Assembly: GCA_018242585.1 (NCBI GenBank)
Contig: JAFEBQ010000019.1
Coordinates: 66,462 to 130,461 of the forward strand
DNA: 64,000 bases
Direction: 5' to 3'
From: Planctomycetota bacterium
GTDB taxonomy: Bacteria > Planctomycetota > Planctomycetia > Pirellulales > PNKZ01
Part shown: piece after piece, positions 21,337 through 30,632 of the stretch
Numbering within the stretch: the stretch's first letter is position 1
Layout: each line of letters begins with the position of its first letter
Notes under the pieces: generated by a model
The model's input: only the letters and a program-made list of their open reading frames with translations
What the model was told of the DNA's origin: nothing
Database searches by the model: none
Program-made: the position numbers and the translations under genes

Positions 21337-21519
21337 CCACTAACTCCAGATCGCCCTTCAGGATGCATCACGCATCAAGCATTTCAACTTCGGCAGAACC
21401 TTGGAAACCAGCGGCCGACACGGGTAGAATTGAGACAGCCAAGTCTGTTCGTGTCGTTCGCCTGGGCCGGCCGGCACCGTTTGCCCCTGGCCGCTGGTTG
21501 GCCCTGAAGGAGGTTCGCC

Positions 21520-21897
21520 ATGCCATCTGCCGCTACTAACATTTCGTGTGATGTCGATCGGGGCCCCGATTGGCTGTTCATCCGCCCGCACTTGCTGTTC
21601 GACCAGGGTCAGGAAGCCTTGCCGGTGGCCGAGACGCTGTGGGGGATCATCGACGAACACATGATCCATCGTGTCGTGCTCGAGCTCGACCAGATCGGCC
21701 TGTTGCACAGCTACCTGTGCGGGCAGTTGATCCTGGTGTCGAAGCGGCTGCATGCCCACGGAGGCGTGCTGCGGCTGTGCAATCTGACCAGCGCCAATGA
21801 AGAAGTGCTGCGCATTTCGCGGCTCGACGGCGCGTTGCCCTGTTATCCCAATCGCAACGACGCCGTGATGGGACACCGGCCGGCAAAGCCGCGGTGA
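21520..21897 (+). CDS. STAS-domain protein (anti-sigma factor antagonist-like)
   Basis: A 125-residue single-domain protein fitting the STAS fold: beta strand DWLFIRPHLLF, a helix, VVLELDQIGLLHSYLCGQLILVSKRLHAHGG (strand-helix core, a known STAS pattern) and LRLCNLTSANEEVLRISRL. Such proteins regulate partner-switching of anti-sigma factors through Ser phosphorylation. Here the usual phosphorylated Ser site (DxSGxxxxxS) reads DQIGLLHSYL, so control may be altered. A strong GAAGGAGG Shine-Dalgarno sits 8 bp before ATG 21520. No anti-sigma kinase is adjacent. Confidence 0.75.
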   Translation: MPSAATNISCDVDRGPDWLFIRPHLLFDQGQEALPVAETLWGIIDEHMIHRVVLELDQIGLLHSYLCGQLILVSKRLHAHGGVLRLCNLTSANEEVLRISRLDGALPCYPNRNDAVMGHRPAKPR

Positions 21898-21961
21898 GAA
21901 ATGCGAAATACTTAACTAGGAAAGCCGGCGCTTGGCGATACCGGTCTGTAATTAAGCATTA

Positions 21962-23230
21962 CTATCGCCCAGCCGTCCGTTGCGCCGAGGCGTCGGTCGG
22001 CGTGGCATTCGTCTGTTGCTGCTGCGGGCCGCTGGGTTGCGCGCCCGGCTTGGGCGCTTCGGGGGCCGCTGGCAACGGGATCTGCGGCATGTTCGCTTGC
22101 GAGGCGAACATGTTCCGCATCATGGCCGCGCCCCGATCTTGCGGCCGCGCCTTGAGCGCCGCGTCGAGCTCCTTCACCGCTTGCTGCGGATAGTCGAGAT
22201 AGCCGAACTCATAGCCCAGCAAGAAGTGCAACGCCGGGTCCGCTGGGTTGGCATTGCGGGCGTTCTCGAGCGCCTTCGTCTGGTTGATGAAGTCATTGTT
22301 GTCGGGATACAAGTCCGAGTAGTGCTTGACGACGTTGCCCCATTGATCCTCCGGCACCATCTGCATACCCAGTTGCACCGCGCCGGCGGCGGGCTGGAAC
22401 TGGCCCGTCGCGAACAAAGCTTGGGCCAACAGCAACATCACCGGGCCGTTGTGCGGTGTGTCGACCAGCGCGTGCTGGAAGTCTTGCACCGCGGCCTGGT
22501 AGTTGCCCGCCTTGAAGTCGGCTTCGCCGCGGGCTTCAAAGTCGTTGGCCAGTTGAACCTGCTCGTCGGTCGGTGGCCCGGCGTTCACCGGCCCATTGGC
22601 CGGCGCGTTGGCGGCATACCCTCCGCCATAGCCACCCCCGTAACCTCCGCCGAAGCCTCCCATGCCATAGCCCAGGCCGCCAAGTCCGCCGAGGCCGTAC
22701 ATGCCAAAGAACGGATAGCCGAAACCATAGCCGAGCCCGCCCATGCCCAGACCATAGCCCAAGCCGCCGTAGCCCATGCCATAGGGCCCCATGCCGCCGT
22801 ACGCGCCGAGGCGATTAGCGCCCAGGCCAGCATTCACTCCGGCGTGATAAGCGCGGAAGTTCCGCGCCGAGAAGTTCGCGCGACCGGCGGCGTTGGCGCC
22901 GAACGTGCGTGCGGCCGGGTTGCTGCTGAACGCGCGGGTAGAAAGGTTGCCACTCGCAGTTGGGCCGCGGAAGTTCGACGTGTGGCTGCCCAGGTTGCCG
23001 TTCACGGTAGCGCCGCTATTGAAGCTGCGGCCGACGACGCCGTTGTTCGCGTGGACGTTGCCAGTGGCGCCGCTGCTAAAGCCACGGCCACCGCCGCCGC
23101 TGAAGCCTCGGCCTCCCCCTCCACCGCCGCGACCACCGCCGCGCGCCCATGAGGCTGTCGGCATTGCCAGCGCCACGACAATCATCGCGGTCGTGATCCA
23201 CAGCACAGATTTTCTTAGCGTCGTGAACAT
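21962..23230 (-). CDS. Exported Gly-rich protein with TPR-like C-terminal half
   Basis: A 422-residue protein. A signal peptide or anchor (MFTTLRKSVLWITTAMIVVALAMPTASWA) is followed by a Gly/Arg/Ser-rich stretch, Asn/Ala-rich sequence and a long MGGLGYG-type glycine/tyrosine repeat (about residues 135-205). The C-terminal ~190 residues are TPR-like helices (FEARGEADFKAGNYQAAVQDF; LHFLLGYEFGYLDYPQQAVKEL). It probably sits in the periplasm or cell surface. The architecture is recurrent in planctomycetes; function is not known. It is the only leftward gene between the STAS gene and the laminin-like gene. Confidence 0.82.
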   Translation of the reverse strand: MFTTLRKSVLWITTAMIVVALAMPTASWARGGGRGGGGGGRGFSGGGGRGFSSGATGNVHANNGVVGRSFNSGATVNGNLGSHTSNFRGPTASGNLSTRAFSSNPAARTFGANAAGRANFSARNFRAYHAGVNAGLGANRLGAYGGMGPYGMGYGGLGYGLGMGGLGYGFGYPFFGMYGLGGLGGLGYGMGGFGGGYGGGYGGGYAANAPANGPVNAGPPTDEQVQLANDFEARGEADFKAGNYQAAVQDFQHALVDTPHNGPVMLLLAQALFATGQFQPAAGAVQLGMQMVPEDQWGNVVKHYSDLYPDNNDFINQTKALENARNANPADPALHFLLGYEFGYLDYPQQAVKELDAALKARPQDRGAAMMRNMFASQANMPQIPLPAAPEAPKPGAQPSGPQQQQTNATPTDASAQRTAGR

Positions 23231-23489
23231 GGTCGAAGCTCCGATCTCGGGAGTGCGTTAAGTGAAGAGGAACCATCCTCGCGTCGCATGCCACGCGCCG
23301 GTCAACGCATCGACACCGCGCGGCATGTCGCGGAAGTCGAAATGTCGCAAATCCGATACCAGTCGCGCCGAGAGCATTGCGACGAGCTTTCCGGGCTAAC
23401 GATCGTGGCTCACAGGAGCAATTGAACGACAGGCCGCCACGCTGGCCGGGTGGGGGTCAATTGCTCATTGCCCTGCTGTCAGCATCAGG

Positions 23490-23599
23490 GTAGCCTGGCA
23501 ACTCGCTTGTCCGGGCGGCGCAAGCCGCAAGAGGGGTTTGTGCGATTCCTCCGGCCCTCTTGTCGCTGCGCGACACCGACAACGAGTTGTTGGTGCTAC
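23490..23599. repeat. REP pair, GTAG with ACAAC arms
   Basis: A forward element GTAGCCTGGCAACTCGC (from 23490) faces a mirrored one (CACCGACAACGAGTTGTTGG then CTAC, 23574-23599). The second is close kin to the single element at 27158-27183. Confidence 0.65.
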
Positions 23600-23691
23600 T
23601 CATAATCAGGCCAGCGCTTCGCGGGCCCCTTCTGAAGTGTTATGGTGAAACCGTCTTCGACCGTCGCATTCCTTCAACTTACGAGTCCATC

Positions 23692-24441
23692 ATGCACAAG
23701 TTCGCGATTGCTTCGTTGTTGTTGCCGTTGGCTGCCACTGTCTGGGCGGCTGATTTGCCGGCGCTGTCCGACCGGCCGATCGGCGAGAAGCGCGAGCTGT
23801 TGTTCTCGGACGATTTTGAAAGCGCCGAGTTGCAAAAGCCCTGGCATCGCGTGGTGCCGACCTTCACCCACGAACAAGGGGCGCTCAAGGGAACGCAGAC
23901 CCGCGATCAAAACCTTCCCGCCGCCGATGGCAAGCCGGCCGTCACGGCCCATGCCGCGGTGCATGGCCTGGAGCTGCCCACGAAGGACAGCATCGTCGAG
24001 TGCAAGATTCGGTTCGACGGCGCGACGATGATTGATGTCGAGTTCGACGACCGCAAGTACACCGGCGCCCATTACGGCCACTTGTGCCGAGCCCAGGTGC
24101 GACTGAACGGCGTGACGATCATCGACGAGCGCGACGGCAACATGCGCAGCGACATCTACGCCATGAAGAAAGACCCCGAGCGCAAGGCCGAAGTGGCCAA
24201 GCTGCTGGTCGGCCGCAGCGTCACCTATCCGGCCAAACTGGAACCGAACCGCTGGTACACGCTGGTCGTCGAGACGGTTGGCGACGCGATGCGCGTGACG
24301 ATCGACGGCAAGCCGGTCGCATACTTGAAGTCGTCGGGCATCGCCCACGCGACCAAGTCGAAGCTCGAATTCGGCGTGGCGGGCAAAGACGGCTGGTTCG
24401 ACGATGTTCGCGTCTGGAACGCCGTGCCGGCGCGGCAATAG
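23692..24441 (+). CDS. Exported concanavalin-like (LamG/DUF1080-type) protein
   Basis: A 249-residue protein with a signal peptide (MHKFAIASLLLPLAATVWAADLP). The body is a jelly-roll sandwich: LLFSDDFESAELQKPWHR at the start, DSIVECKIRFDG, LEPNRWYTLVVETVGDAMRVTIDGKPVAYL, and FDDVRVWNAVP at the end, typical of lectin-like sugar-binding domains in planctomycetes. ATG 23692 is chosen because the signal peptide starts there, although the frame is open from 23560. Ligand unknown. A 612-bp gap follows. Confidence 0.85.
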   Translation: MHKFAIASLLLPLAATVWAADLPALSDRPIGEKRELLFSDDFESAELQKPWHRVVPTFTHEQGALKGTQTRDQNLPAADGKPAVTAHAAVHGLELPTKDSIVECKIRFDGATMIDVEFDDRKYTGAHYGHLCRAQVRLNGVTIIDERDGNMRSDIYAMKKDPERKAEVAKLLVGRSVTYPAKLEPNRWYTLVVETVGDAMRVTIDGKPVAYLKSSGIAHATKSKLEFGVAGKDGWFDDVRVWNAVPARQ

Positions 24442-25053
24442 GCCCCCACCAGCAATTGCTGGTGAGGTTCCGACGGGCGAATGTTCGGCGGCCAGGTAAT
24501 GGCCCAGGCCGGTGCAAAGCGTTTGCGGCTCCGCGGCCAACCGCCCGACCAGCGCCCCGCGCGAATCACGCTCGACTCACTTTCCCGCTTTGCTTGTTGA
24601 CCGGTGCCGCGGTCGCGCCGCCGTCTGCTGGTCGCCCGCTCCTTTGCTTGCACCGGAGGCGGTTGGAGCAGGCAGGGGTCGGAGCCGGAAACAGACGAGC
24701 GTGGCGCGCGGATTTGCACAGCGCCGGGCAGCTTCGCACGCTGGCGCGGGTTTGCCACGTGTTCAGTCGTCGCCAGCCCACCGCGAAAGCCGCAAATGTA
24801 TAAACTGGACATTGACATCCAGAAAATCCGAGTCTAGGTTGGGGAAATACTGGATAACACTATCCAGTATTGATCGGCCGCGGTCGGGCGAACGAAACGG
24901 CAGGGGGAGTTGGCCCGCGATTTGCATCGACCCCTGATCGACGAAAACGTCCTGCCCGGTCAACACCCTCGGCCACCCTGGCCCTGGCCGCCGTACGCAT
25001 CCCTGCCCGCCACTCGCATCCCGCCTCGCGTATCTCACCCCAAGGAATATCTC
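24442..25053. other. Intergenic region upstream of the protoglobin gene
   Basis: 612 bp without a credible gene. It contains a 19-bp imperfect inverted repeat ACTGGACATTGACATCCAG (near 24802) and a perfect palindrome at 24846-24871, so it is probably the control region of the following genes. Nothing else clear is seen. Confidence 0.6.
24846..24871. promoter_or_regulatory. Perfect 11-bp inverted repeat, candidate operator
   Basis: AATACTGGATA (24846-24856) and TATCCAGTATT (24861-24871) are exact reverse complements with a 4-bp spacer ACAC. It lies about 180 bp before the protoglobin start. A weaker site with the same CTGGA/TCCAG half-sites lies ~45 bp upstream, suggesting cooperative binding by one dimeric regulator. 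Confidence 0.6.
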
Positions 25054-25650
25054 ATGCATCGCATCGACGAATCGCGCCTCGAGTCCGATCTGGGTTACCG
25101 TTTTCAATATCTGGCCGAGTTCATGGACTTTGGCGCCGACGACGTGGACGGCATTCGAGGCGCCGCCTCGGTGGTGGCTCCGCTGGTGCCGACGCTGGTC
25201 GATGCCGTGTATCAGAAGTTGTACAACTACGACGCCACTTGGCGGCACTTTCTGCCGCGTCAGTCGGGTTATGATGGCATGGTGCCCGCGTCGCTGGCCG
25301 ATGTGACCCCCGATCACCCGATGATTCGCTATCGCAAAGAGCACTTGGCCCGCTACCTGGCCACGCTGGTCACCAAGCCCTTCGACGGCAAGATGGTTTC
25401 GTACCTGGACATGGTCGGCAAGATGCACACGCCCAAGGCCGGTTCCGAGTCGATCAACGTGCCGCTGGTGCAGATGAACGCGCTGTTGGGCTTTGTCAGC
25501 GACGCGCTGACCAGCGCGATCCTCGGCCTGGGGCTCGATCGCGCGACCGAGGTGAAAACCCTCCGGGCGTTTAATAAACTGCTCTGGTTGCAAAACGACC
25601 TGATCAATCGCCACTATCAAGACGCCCTGGTTCCGGCCGAAGCGGCCTGA
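25054..25650 (+). CDS. Protoglobin-family haem protein
   Basis: A 198-residue single-domain globin of the protoglobin/globin-sensor type, which binds O2, CO or NO. It shows the long N-terminal helix (LGYRFQYLAEFMDFGADDVDGI), the VVAPLVPTLVDAVYQKLYNYDAT helix, and the proximal-His region YLDMVGKMHTPKAG. There is no attached signalling domain, so it is a stand-alone globin. ATG 25054 follows AAGGA; the frame stays open to 24910. It is 60 bp upstream of a cytochrome c gene and behind a palindromic operator, suggesting a joint response to O2 or NO. Confidence 0.86.
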   Translation: MHRIDESRLESDLGYRFQYLAEFMDFGADDVDGIRGAASVVAPLVPTLVDAVYQKLYNYDATWRHFLPRQSGYDGMVPASLADVTPDHPMIRYRKEHLARYLATLVTKPFDGKMVSYLDMVGKMHTPKAGSESINVPLVQMNALLGFVSDALTSAILGLGLDRATEVKTLRAFNKLLWLQNDLINRHYQDALVPAEAA

Positions 25651-25709
25651 CCAGGAGTTACGGCCCGTATTGCCCATTGGCCCCGGCCGCGTTCATTGAG
25701 CGTGAGTTG

Positions 25710-27029
25710 ATGATGTTCAAGAAGTTCTCATTACGACTGGTGATGCTGGCCGTGACGCTAGGGTTCCCTCTAGCGCCGCGCGCCAGCGCCGACGATTTCG
25801 AACGCGAGCCGATCAACTACTCGCGGGCCACGCCCCGTAATCGGGTCTCGCGGCTGATCGAAGAGTTGGCTTCGGGCAAAGCGAAACTGGAACATCGCGG
25901 CGCGCTTGGCTATCTGCCGTCGCTGTTGGCGGCGCTCGACGTGCCGGTCTCGTCCCAGACGTTGGTCTATTCCAAGACCAGCCTGCAGCGCAACCGCATC
26001 GCGCCAGCCACGCCCCGCGCCTTGTACTTCAGCGACGATGTCTACGTCGGCTTTTGCCAGCAAGGCGACGTGCTCGAAATCTCGGCCGCCGATCCCAAGC
26101 TGGGTGCCGTGTTCTACACGCTCGAGCAGAACGAAGCCGCGCCGCGATTGCAGCGGCAAGGGGACAACTGCCTGATCTGTCACGGCTCGTCACCCACGAA
26201 GAACGTGCCGGGGCATCTGGTCCGGTCGGTGTTCGTCCATCCGTCGGGTTTGCCGATCTTGTCGGCGGCGACTTATCGGATCGATCAATCGAGCCCCCTG
26301 GAGCAACGCTGGGGAGGTTGGTACGTCACCGGCACGCACGGTTCGCAGCGGCACCTGGGCAATTTGGTCATCGACACCCGCGACGTGCCCGACGTGGTCG
26401 ACAACAGCGCCGGTCAGAACGTGACGGACCTGGCTCGATTGGTCGACACGGCTCCATACCTAACGAAGCACAGCGATATTGTGGCGCTGATGGTGCTGGA
26501 ACACCAGGCCGAAGCGCACAACCGGATTACGCAGGCCAACTTTGGCACGCGCCAGGCCCTGCATTACCAGACGACGCTCAATCGCGAACTGCGCGAGCCG
26601 GCCGATCACCAGTGGGACAGCACGCGTTCGCGCATTCGCAGCGTCGGCGAGCCGCTGGTCGAGTACCTGCTGTTCAGCGGTGAAGCGCCGCTGACGCACC
26701 GCGTGGCCGGCACGTCGGAGTTCGCCGCCGAGTTCGCGCGGCATGGCCCGCGCGATTCGCGGGGGCGTTCGCTGCGCGACTTCGATCTCGAGCGGCGGCT
26801 GTTCCGCTATCCGTGCAGCTACCTGGTCTATTCCGAAAGCGTGCGGGCCTTGCCCCCCGAGGTGAAGGCGTACGTCTTTGATCGGCTGTGGAGCATTGTC
26901 AGCGACGAGGATCACACGCAGGCGTTCGCTCACTTGTCGCTGGCCGATCGGCAAGCGATTCGGGAAATCCTGGCCGACACGCTACCCGATCTGCCGGTCA
27001 AATGGCGCGAGTCAGTGGCGGCGAAGTAA
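25710..27029 (+). CDS. Exported mono-haem c-type cytochrome-like protein
   Basis: A 439-residue protein with a signal peptide (MMFKKFSLRLVMLAVTLGFPLAPRASA). A single haem-c attachment motif CLICH is at residues 154-158. The remaining sequence is rich in His and Arg (HLGNLVIDTRDVPD; SDIVALMVLEHQAEAHNRI), with no second haem site, and matches no enzyme I can name. Acts in the periplasm. Start chosen at the ATG pair 25710/25713, where the signal peptide begins. Directly downstream of the protoglobin gene in the same direction, so probably co-expressed. Confidence 0.83.
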   Translation: MMFKKFSLRLVMLAVTLGFPLAPRASADDFEREPINYSRATPRNRVSRLIEELASGKAKLEHRGALGYLPSLLAALDVPVSSQTLVYSKTSLQRNRIAPATPRALYFSDDVYVGFCQQGDVLEISAADPKLGAVFYTLEQNEAAPRLQRQGDNCLICHGSSPTKNVPGHLVRSVFVHPSGLPILSAATYRIDQSSPLEQRWGGWYVTGTHGSQRHLGNLVIDTRDVPDVVDNSAGQNVTDLARLVDTAPYLTKHSDIVALMVLEHQAEAHNRITQANFGTRQALHYQTTLNRELREPADHQWDSTRSRIRSVGEPLVEYLLFSGEAPLTHRVAGTSEFAAEFARHGPRDSRGRSLRDFDLERRLFRYPCSYLVYSESVRALPPEVKAYVFDRLWSIVSDEDHTQAFAHLSLADRQAIREILADTLPDLPVKWRESVAAK

Positions 27030-27157
27030 GTAGCGATCGATATCGCATGGTGATGCGCGCGCTCAATTGGGTAGACAAGAGGGATCAAACCGACATCGTG
27101 TTGTCGTTGCGGCCCACCGTTCGAGCGTTGATCCTTTGGCCTCTTGTTGCTGCGCAA

Positions 27158-27183
27158 CCCCGACAACAAGTTGTCGGGGCTAC
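27158..27183 (-). repeat. Single REP element, GTAG-CCCCGACAAC family
   Basis: On the minus strand, GTAG is followed by CCCCGACAAC-TT-GTTGTCGGGG, a perfect 10-bp palindrome. No facing partner was found. Confidence 0.75.
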
Positions 27184-27187
27184 CCAG

Positions 27188-27700
27188 TTACCCGCACTCA
27201 GAGAACGGCGGCGGGTATTCGACGCGTCCCGTGATGCCGCGCAGGCTGCCGGGCGTCAATTCGAGCGCCATCCAAGCGTCGCCTGCGTACGGCGATTCGA
27301 TCGGTCGAGCCAGCGCCGCCGAAAAGCCCAGCCGGGAATAGTAGTGTGGCCAGCCCAGCACGATGACGATCCGGTGGCCGCGCTCGCGGCAGATTTCGAG
27401 CCCGTGGCGGACTAACTCGCCGCCGATGCCGCGTCGTTGAAACTCGGGCAACACGGCCAGTGGCGCCAGGGACAAGGCCGGTACCTCACCGTCGGCAATT
27501 ACGATCGGCAATTCGCTGAACAACACGTGCCCAACCACTTGGCCGTCGACCTCGGCCACCAGCGACACTCGCACGTAGCCTTCGTCGCGCAAGGCATCGA
27601 CCAGCCGAGCCTCGCCGTCGCGGCCAAACGCTCGTCGGTTCACTTCGCGAACGGCAACCACGTCGGCTGGCGTTTCGGGGCGGATTGAGATCGTCATCAT
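27188..27700 (-). CDS. GNAT acetyltransferase (YhbS-like)
   Basis: A 170-residue N-acetyltransferase. The acetyl-CoA site is seen as LAVLPEFQRRGIGGELVRHGLEIC, preceded by GHVLFSELPI, and followed by VLGWPHYYSRLGFSAA, a pattern of the YhbS subfamily. Substrate unknown. It is read leftward and its end nearly touches the REP element. A 46-bp gap separates it from the methyltransferase gene upstream in its own direction. Confidence 0.87.
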   Translation of the reverse strand: MMTISIRPETPADVVAVREVNRRAFGRDGEARLVDALRDEGYVRVSLVAEVDGQVVGHVLFSELPIVIADGEVPALSLAPLAVLPEFQRRGIGGELVRHGLEICRERGHRIVIVLGWPHYYSRLGFSAALARPIESPYAGDAWMALELTPGSLRGITGRVEYPPPFSECG

Positions 27701-27746
27701 TCGCGCGCCAGTTGGAAGCCAGTGGCCCGAGCAACACGCCGTCCGC

Positions 27747-28826
27747 TCAACTTCCCGACGTGGCGGCCATTTGGCTGACCTGCGGGATCACGTGCAGCGT
27801 CGCGCTGTCGATCGGCGGCTTGCGCAGCACGAACCGGAACAACGCGCCGGTTCGCTCGTCGAAATACTTCCACGACGCCGGGAAGAAGACCACGTACCGA
27901 TTGTACGTCTCGGTGCCGACTAGCTTGAGCGCCTCGTCGCGGCGAGCAACCATGTTGTCGAACCAGTCGCGCAGCGTCGGCCGATAATCGTGGACCGAGG
28001 TGTGCGTGATCCGGAAACCGGCGCGTTCAAAAGCCTGGACATGCATGCGGTACGACGTGGGGACGTGGCCGGGGAAGAACAACTGGGCCACCGAGATCGC
28101 CGCCGGCAACTTGTCCTGCAGGCGACAGAAGAAGTGCAGCACGAAGCGGCCGCCGGGCTTGAGCGCGGCATAGACCTTCTGGACGATCGTGTCGACTTCC
28201 TGGGGCCGAATCGCTTCCCAGGCGGCAATCGAATAGATTGTGTCGTAGAACTCGGGTTCGTAAGTCGTGGTGACGAAGTTCTCGAGCTTGACATGATAGC
28301 CGTAGTGCTGGGCGTTGTGGGCGAACTGTTCCTTCGACAACGTGTAACCCCACAGGTTGTCCCGGTCGCCGGTGTGCTTTTCGACGTGCCGGAGCATCGA
28401 GCACCAACCGCAGCCCAGCTCGGCAATCCGCTGGCCCGGCTTGGGGTCGATCAGGCTGAGCAAGTGGTTGGCCTTGATCACCTGGGCTTGCTCCAACGTC
28501 TCGTGCCCCGTGACGTGATCGGCGCACGAGTAGAACATCAACTCGCGATCGAGAAACAGCTTGTAGAACTCGTTCGAGACGTCGTAGTGCTCTTCGATGC
28601 CCAGGTTGGCGGCGCGATATTGCGCGCGGCGCAGCACGAGCTTGCGCATCCACGACGGCGGATAGGCTTCACGCATCCAGCGCTGCCAGTCGGGCTCGCG
28701 TCGCGTGATAAAGTCCCAGGTGGCCTGCTCGTCGAGCGGTTTGGGGGAGTGAATCAGGTAGTTGAGAACGCCGTAGGAAATGCCGTTGATGAGAGTGTCC
28801 GGCAAAAAGCGCAATTGACGCTTCAC
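27747..28826 (-). CDS. Cyclopropane-fatty-acid-synthase-like methyltransferase
   Basis: A 359-residue SAM-dependent methyltransferase of the CFAS family, which modifies unsaturated acyl chains of phospholipids. Visible: GIEEHYDVSNEFYKLFLD (known CFAS pattern), MFYSCADHVTGHETLEQAQ, and the SAM loop IAELGCGWCSMLRHV. The active-site YHFC-type motifs of true CFA synthase are only partly kept, so it may instead methylate another lipid or polyketide. It lies next to a GNAT gene, without a clear pathway context. Confidence 0.85.
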   Translation of the reverse strand: MKRQLRFLPDTLINGISYGVLNYLIHSPKPLDEQATWDFITRREPDWQRWMREAYPPSWMRKLVLRRAQYRAANLGIEEHYDVSNEFYKLFLDRELMFYSCADHVTGHETLEQAQVIKANHLLSLIDPKPGQRIAELGCGWCSMLRHVEKHTGDRDNLWGYTLSKEQFAHNAQHYGYHVKLENFVTTTYEPEFYDTIYSIAAWEAIRPQEVDTIVQKVYAALKPGGRFVLHFFCRLQDKLPAAISVAQLFFPGHVPTSYRMHVQAFERAGFRITHTSVHDYRPTLRDWFDNMVARRDEALKLVGTETYNRYVVFFPASWKYFDERTGALFRFVLRKPPIDSATLHVIPQVSQMAATSGS

Positions 28827-29187
28827 GATGCTACCCCCAAACCTGAGAAGAAGACTCGACGAGAAAAGTGCGCGGATGCCGTTGCGATGACGAGCGCGGG
28901 GCAGCCTGCCATTCTGCCACCGCCCTGTTACGTTCGCTGGGAATGATCAGCCGTCGCCGCGCCGGAACCGCGCGGCGAACACACGTCCCTAAACGTGGAA
29001 TCGAGCATACCTTGCCGAACTGGTGAACGCCACTTCCTACTCGACAACTCGCCTGACCCTCGGCGCGAGAGGGGTTATTGAGTGGAGAGGGCGGCGTTTC
29101 GATAGCCCTTGCCGGGGCAGCACCGACAATTTGTCGTCGGCGGGGCGCTAGTGACCAGAAGCCGGCAGGGGCCGCCAGGCGCCCCGC
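28827..29187. other. Intergenic region without recognisable gene
   Basis: 361 bp between two leftward genes. Apart from ACCGACAATTTGTCGTCGG (near 29125), a degenerate relative of the ACAAC palindromes, nothing notable is seen. Confidence 0.55.
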
Positions 29188-30027
29188 CTACTTCATGAAC
29201 GTCCAGTGCTTGTAAAACACCGCCCGCACCGGCGCCATCAACAATCGCACCCCGGTCAGAATCGCGCTCAACGCCCACGACAGCGGCGACGGGCGCAGAA
29301 TGTCGACAAACAGGCAGCAGCGCAAGGCGTCCGAGTCGTTGACCGATTGATGCTGCAGCGTGTCGTCGAAGATGAACAACGGCTTGTCCCGCCAGCGGTG
29401 GGTGTGATCGCCAACCGTGATGTACACGTTCGGGTCGTTGATCGGGTTGACGTTGTACAACACCCGCAGCGTGATCCGCAGCGGGCCGAAGTGCAGCCCG
29501 GTCGATTGCCGCTTGTTGAAGATCGAGACGCCGACGGTGCGAATGTAGCGGTAGGGCTGGCTGAACTCGGGCACGTCGATCGGCGCGGGCATGACTTGGC
29601 CATACCACTGAAAGAAGGCCATGCCACGCTTCTTGTCGCGCATCGGTTCGCGCAGCGCGGCGACCAGGTCGCGGCGCTGGGCGGCATCGATCAGAGCCTG
29701 AATCTCGGCGCGGTGGCCGGCCGGCAAGTCATCGAGGGTGTAGATGCCCCGATTCCGGTACGGCAAGCAAAGCACATCGAGCAGCAGGTTAAACGGCGCG
29801 AGCAGCCAGGTCAGCACGCCATTGCCGGTGAAGTAGCGATCGATCGTGCTCAGCGTGCAGGGGCGATTGCGCGCGACGTCGAGCAGCCCGCACGCGACAT
29901 AGGCCAGCAGCACCCAAGGGATGAAGACGATGGCCAGCCCGAAACAGGCGGTGCGTTTGAGCGCCTTAATGGCGTATCGCTTGAGGCGTGGCAACGACAG
30001 CGGCCAAGCGCGCTGAGAAACGAGCAT
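29188..30027 (-). CDS. Aspartyl/asparaginyl beta-hydroxylase family (LpxO-like) membrane protein
   Basis: A 279-residue protein. Near the N terminus are one or two membrane spans (CFGLAIVFIPWVLLAYVACGLL). The C-terminal ~150 residues are an Fe(II)/2-oxoglutarate dioxygenase of the Asp/Asn hydroxylase type: HTHRWRDKPLFIFDDTLQHQ carries the two metal His region, and VDILRPSP follows. LpxO members hydroxylate the acyl chain of lipid A, so a role in outer-membrane lipid is plausible. ATG 30027 is preceded by GGAGGGGG, which decides this start over the longer frame to 30111. Confidence 0.85.
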   Translation of the reverse strand: MLVSQRAWPLSLPRLKRYAIKALKRTACFGLAIVFIPWVLLAYVACGLLDVARNRPCTLSTIDRYFTGNGVLTWLLAPFNLLLDVLCLPYRNRGIYTLDDLPAGHRAEIQALIDAAQRRDLVAALREPMRDKKRGMAFFQWYGQVMPAPIDVPEFSQPYRYIRTVGVSIFNKRQSTGLHFGPLRITLRVLYNVNPINDPNVYITVGDHTHRWRDKPLFIFDDTLQHQSVNDSDALRCCLFVDILRPSPLSWALSAILTGVRLLMAPVRAVFYKHWTFMK

Positions 30028-30354
30028 CAACAGCCCCCTCCAGGTCGAGAACTTCCGGCACGGTGAATCGAGCCCGGCCGAAGTTCTACCCCGGGGCCGC
30101 GGATCGCCCAATGTCAGAATGGGGGGCGGCTGATCGACAGCCTGACCGAGCGAGCTTAGCCGAGTTTTCCCGAGCGTTTAGCGTGCTAGCAAACTTCGAG
30201 GCGTGCGAGCCAACGATTGTGTTGGTTTCGAGAGCGTGAGCGCGAGGGGAGTGGCGCAGACCAGCAAGTTGTAAGGAGTGTTGGTCGCGACTATGTTGGC
30301 GCGCTTCATCCATGAGGGCGTGCGAGGCGCGCCAGGCATCAGCGAGTACCGAGC

Positions 30355-30543
30355 ATGAACGATTCAACATTGTTCGACGAGCTGCTGCGACAGGTCATCG
30401 GCAGACTCGAAAACCGGCGCGCTCAACTGGTCGCGTTGTCAGGCGTCAGGGCCTCGACGCTCGATCGATTCATGGCGGGTCGTCGGCTCGGCAGCGCGAA
30501 TCTGACCGCGGTATGCGACGCAGTCGGCGAAGAAATCCGCTGA
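30355..30543 (+). CDS. Small helix-turn-helix-like protein
   Basis: A 62-residue open frame with the pattern RRAQLVALSGVRASTLDRFMAGRRLGSANLTAV, which resembles the XRE/Cro helix-turn-helix (helix, SGVRASTLDRF recognition helix, next helix). If real, it is a minimal DNA-binding regulator. The Shine-Dalgarno is weak, and 330 bp of repeat-free sequence precede it without other genes. The helix pattern is the main support. Confidence 0.45.
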   Translation: MNDSTLFDELLRQVIGRLENRRAQLVALSGVRASTLDRFMAGRRLGSANLTAVCDAVGEEIR

Positions 30544-30632
30544 CGGAACAGCGGGGCGTGAGCCAGCACGAAAAACCAGCCGCAAGAATTCGATGGCACG
30601 ACATTCGACGACGCCGTTTTTAGGATCGTCGC

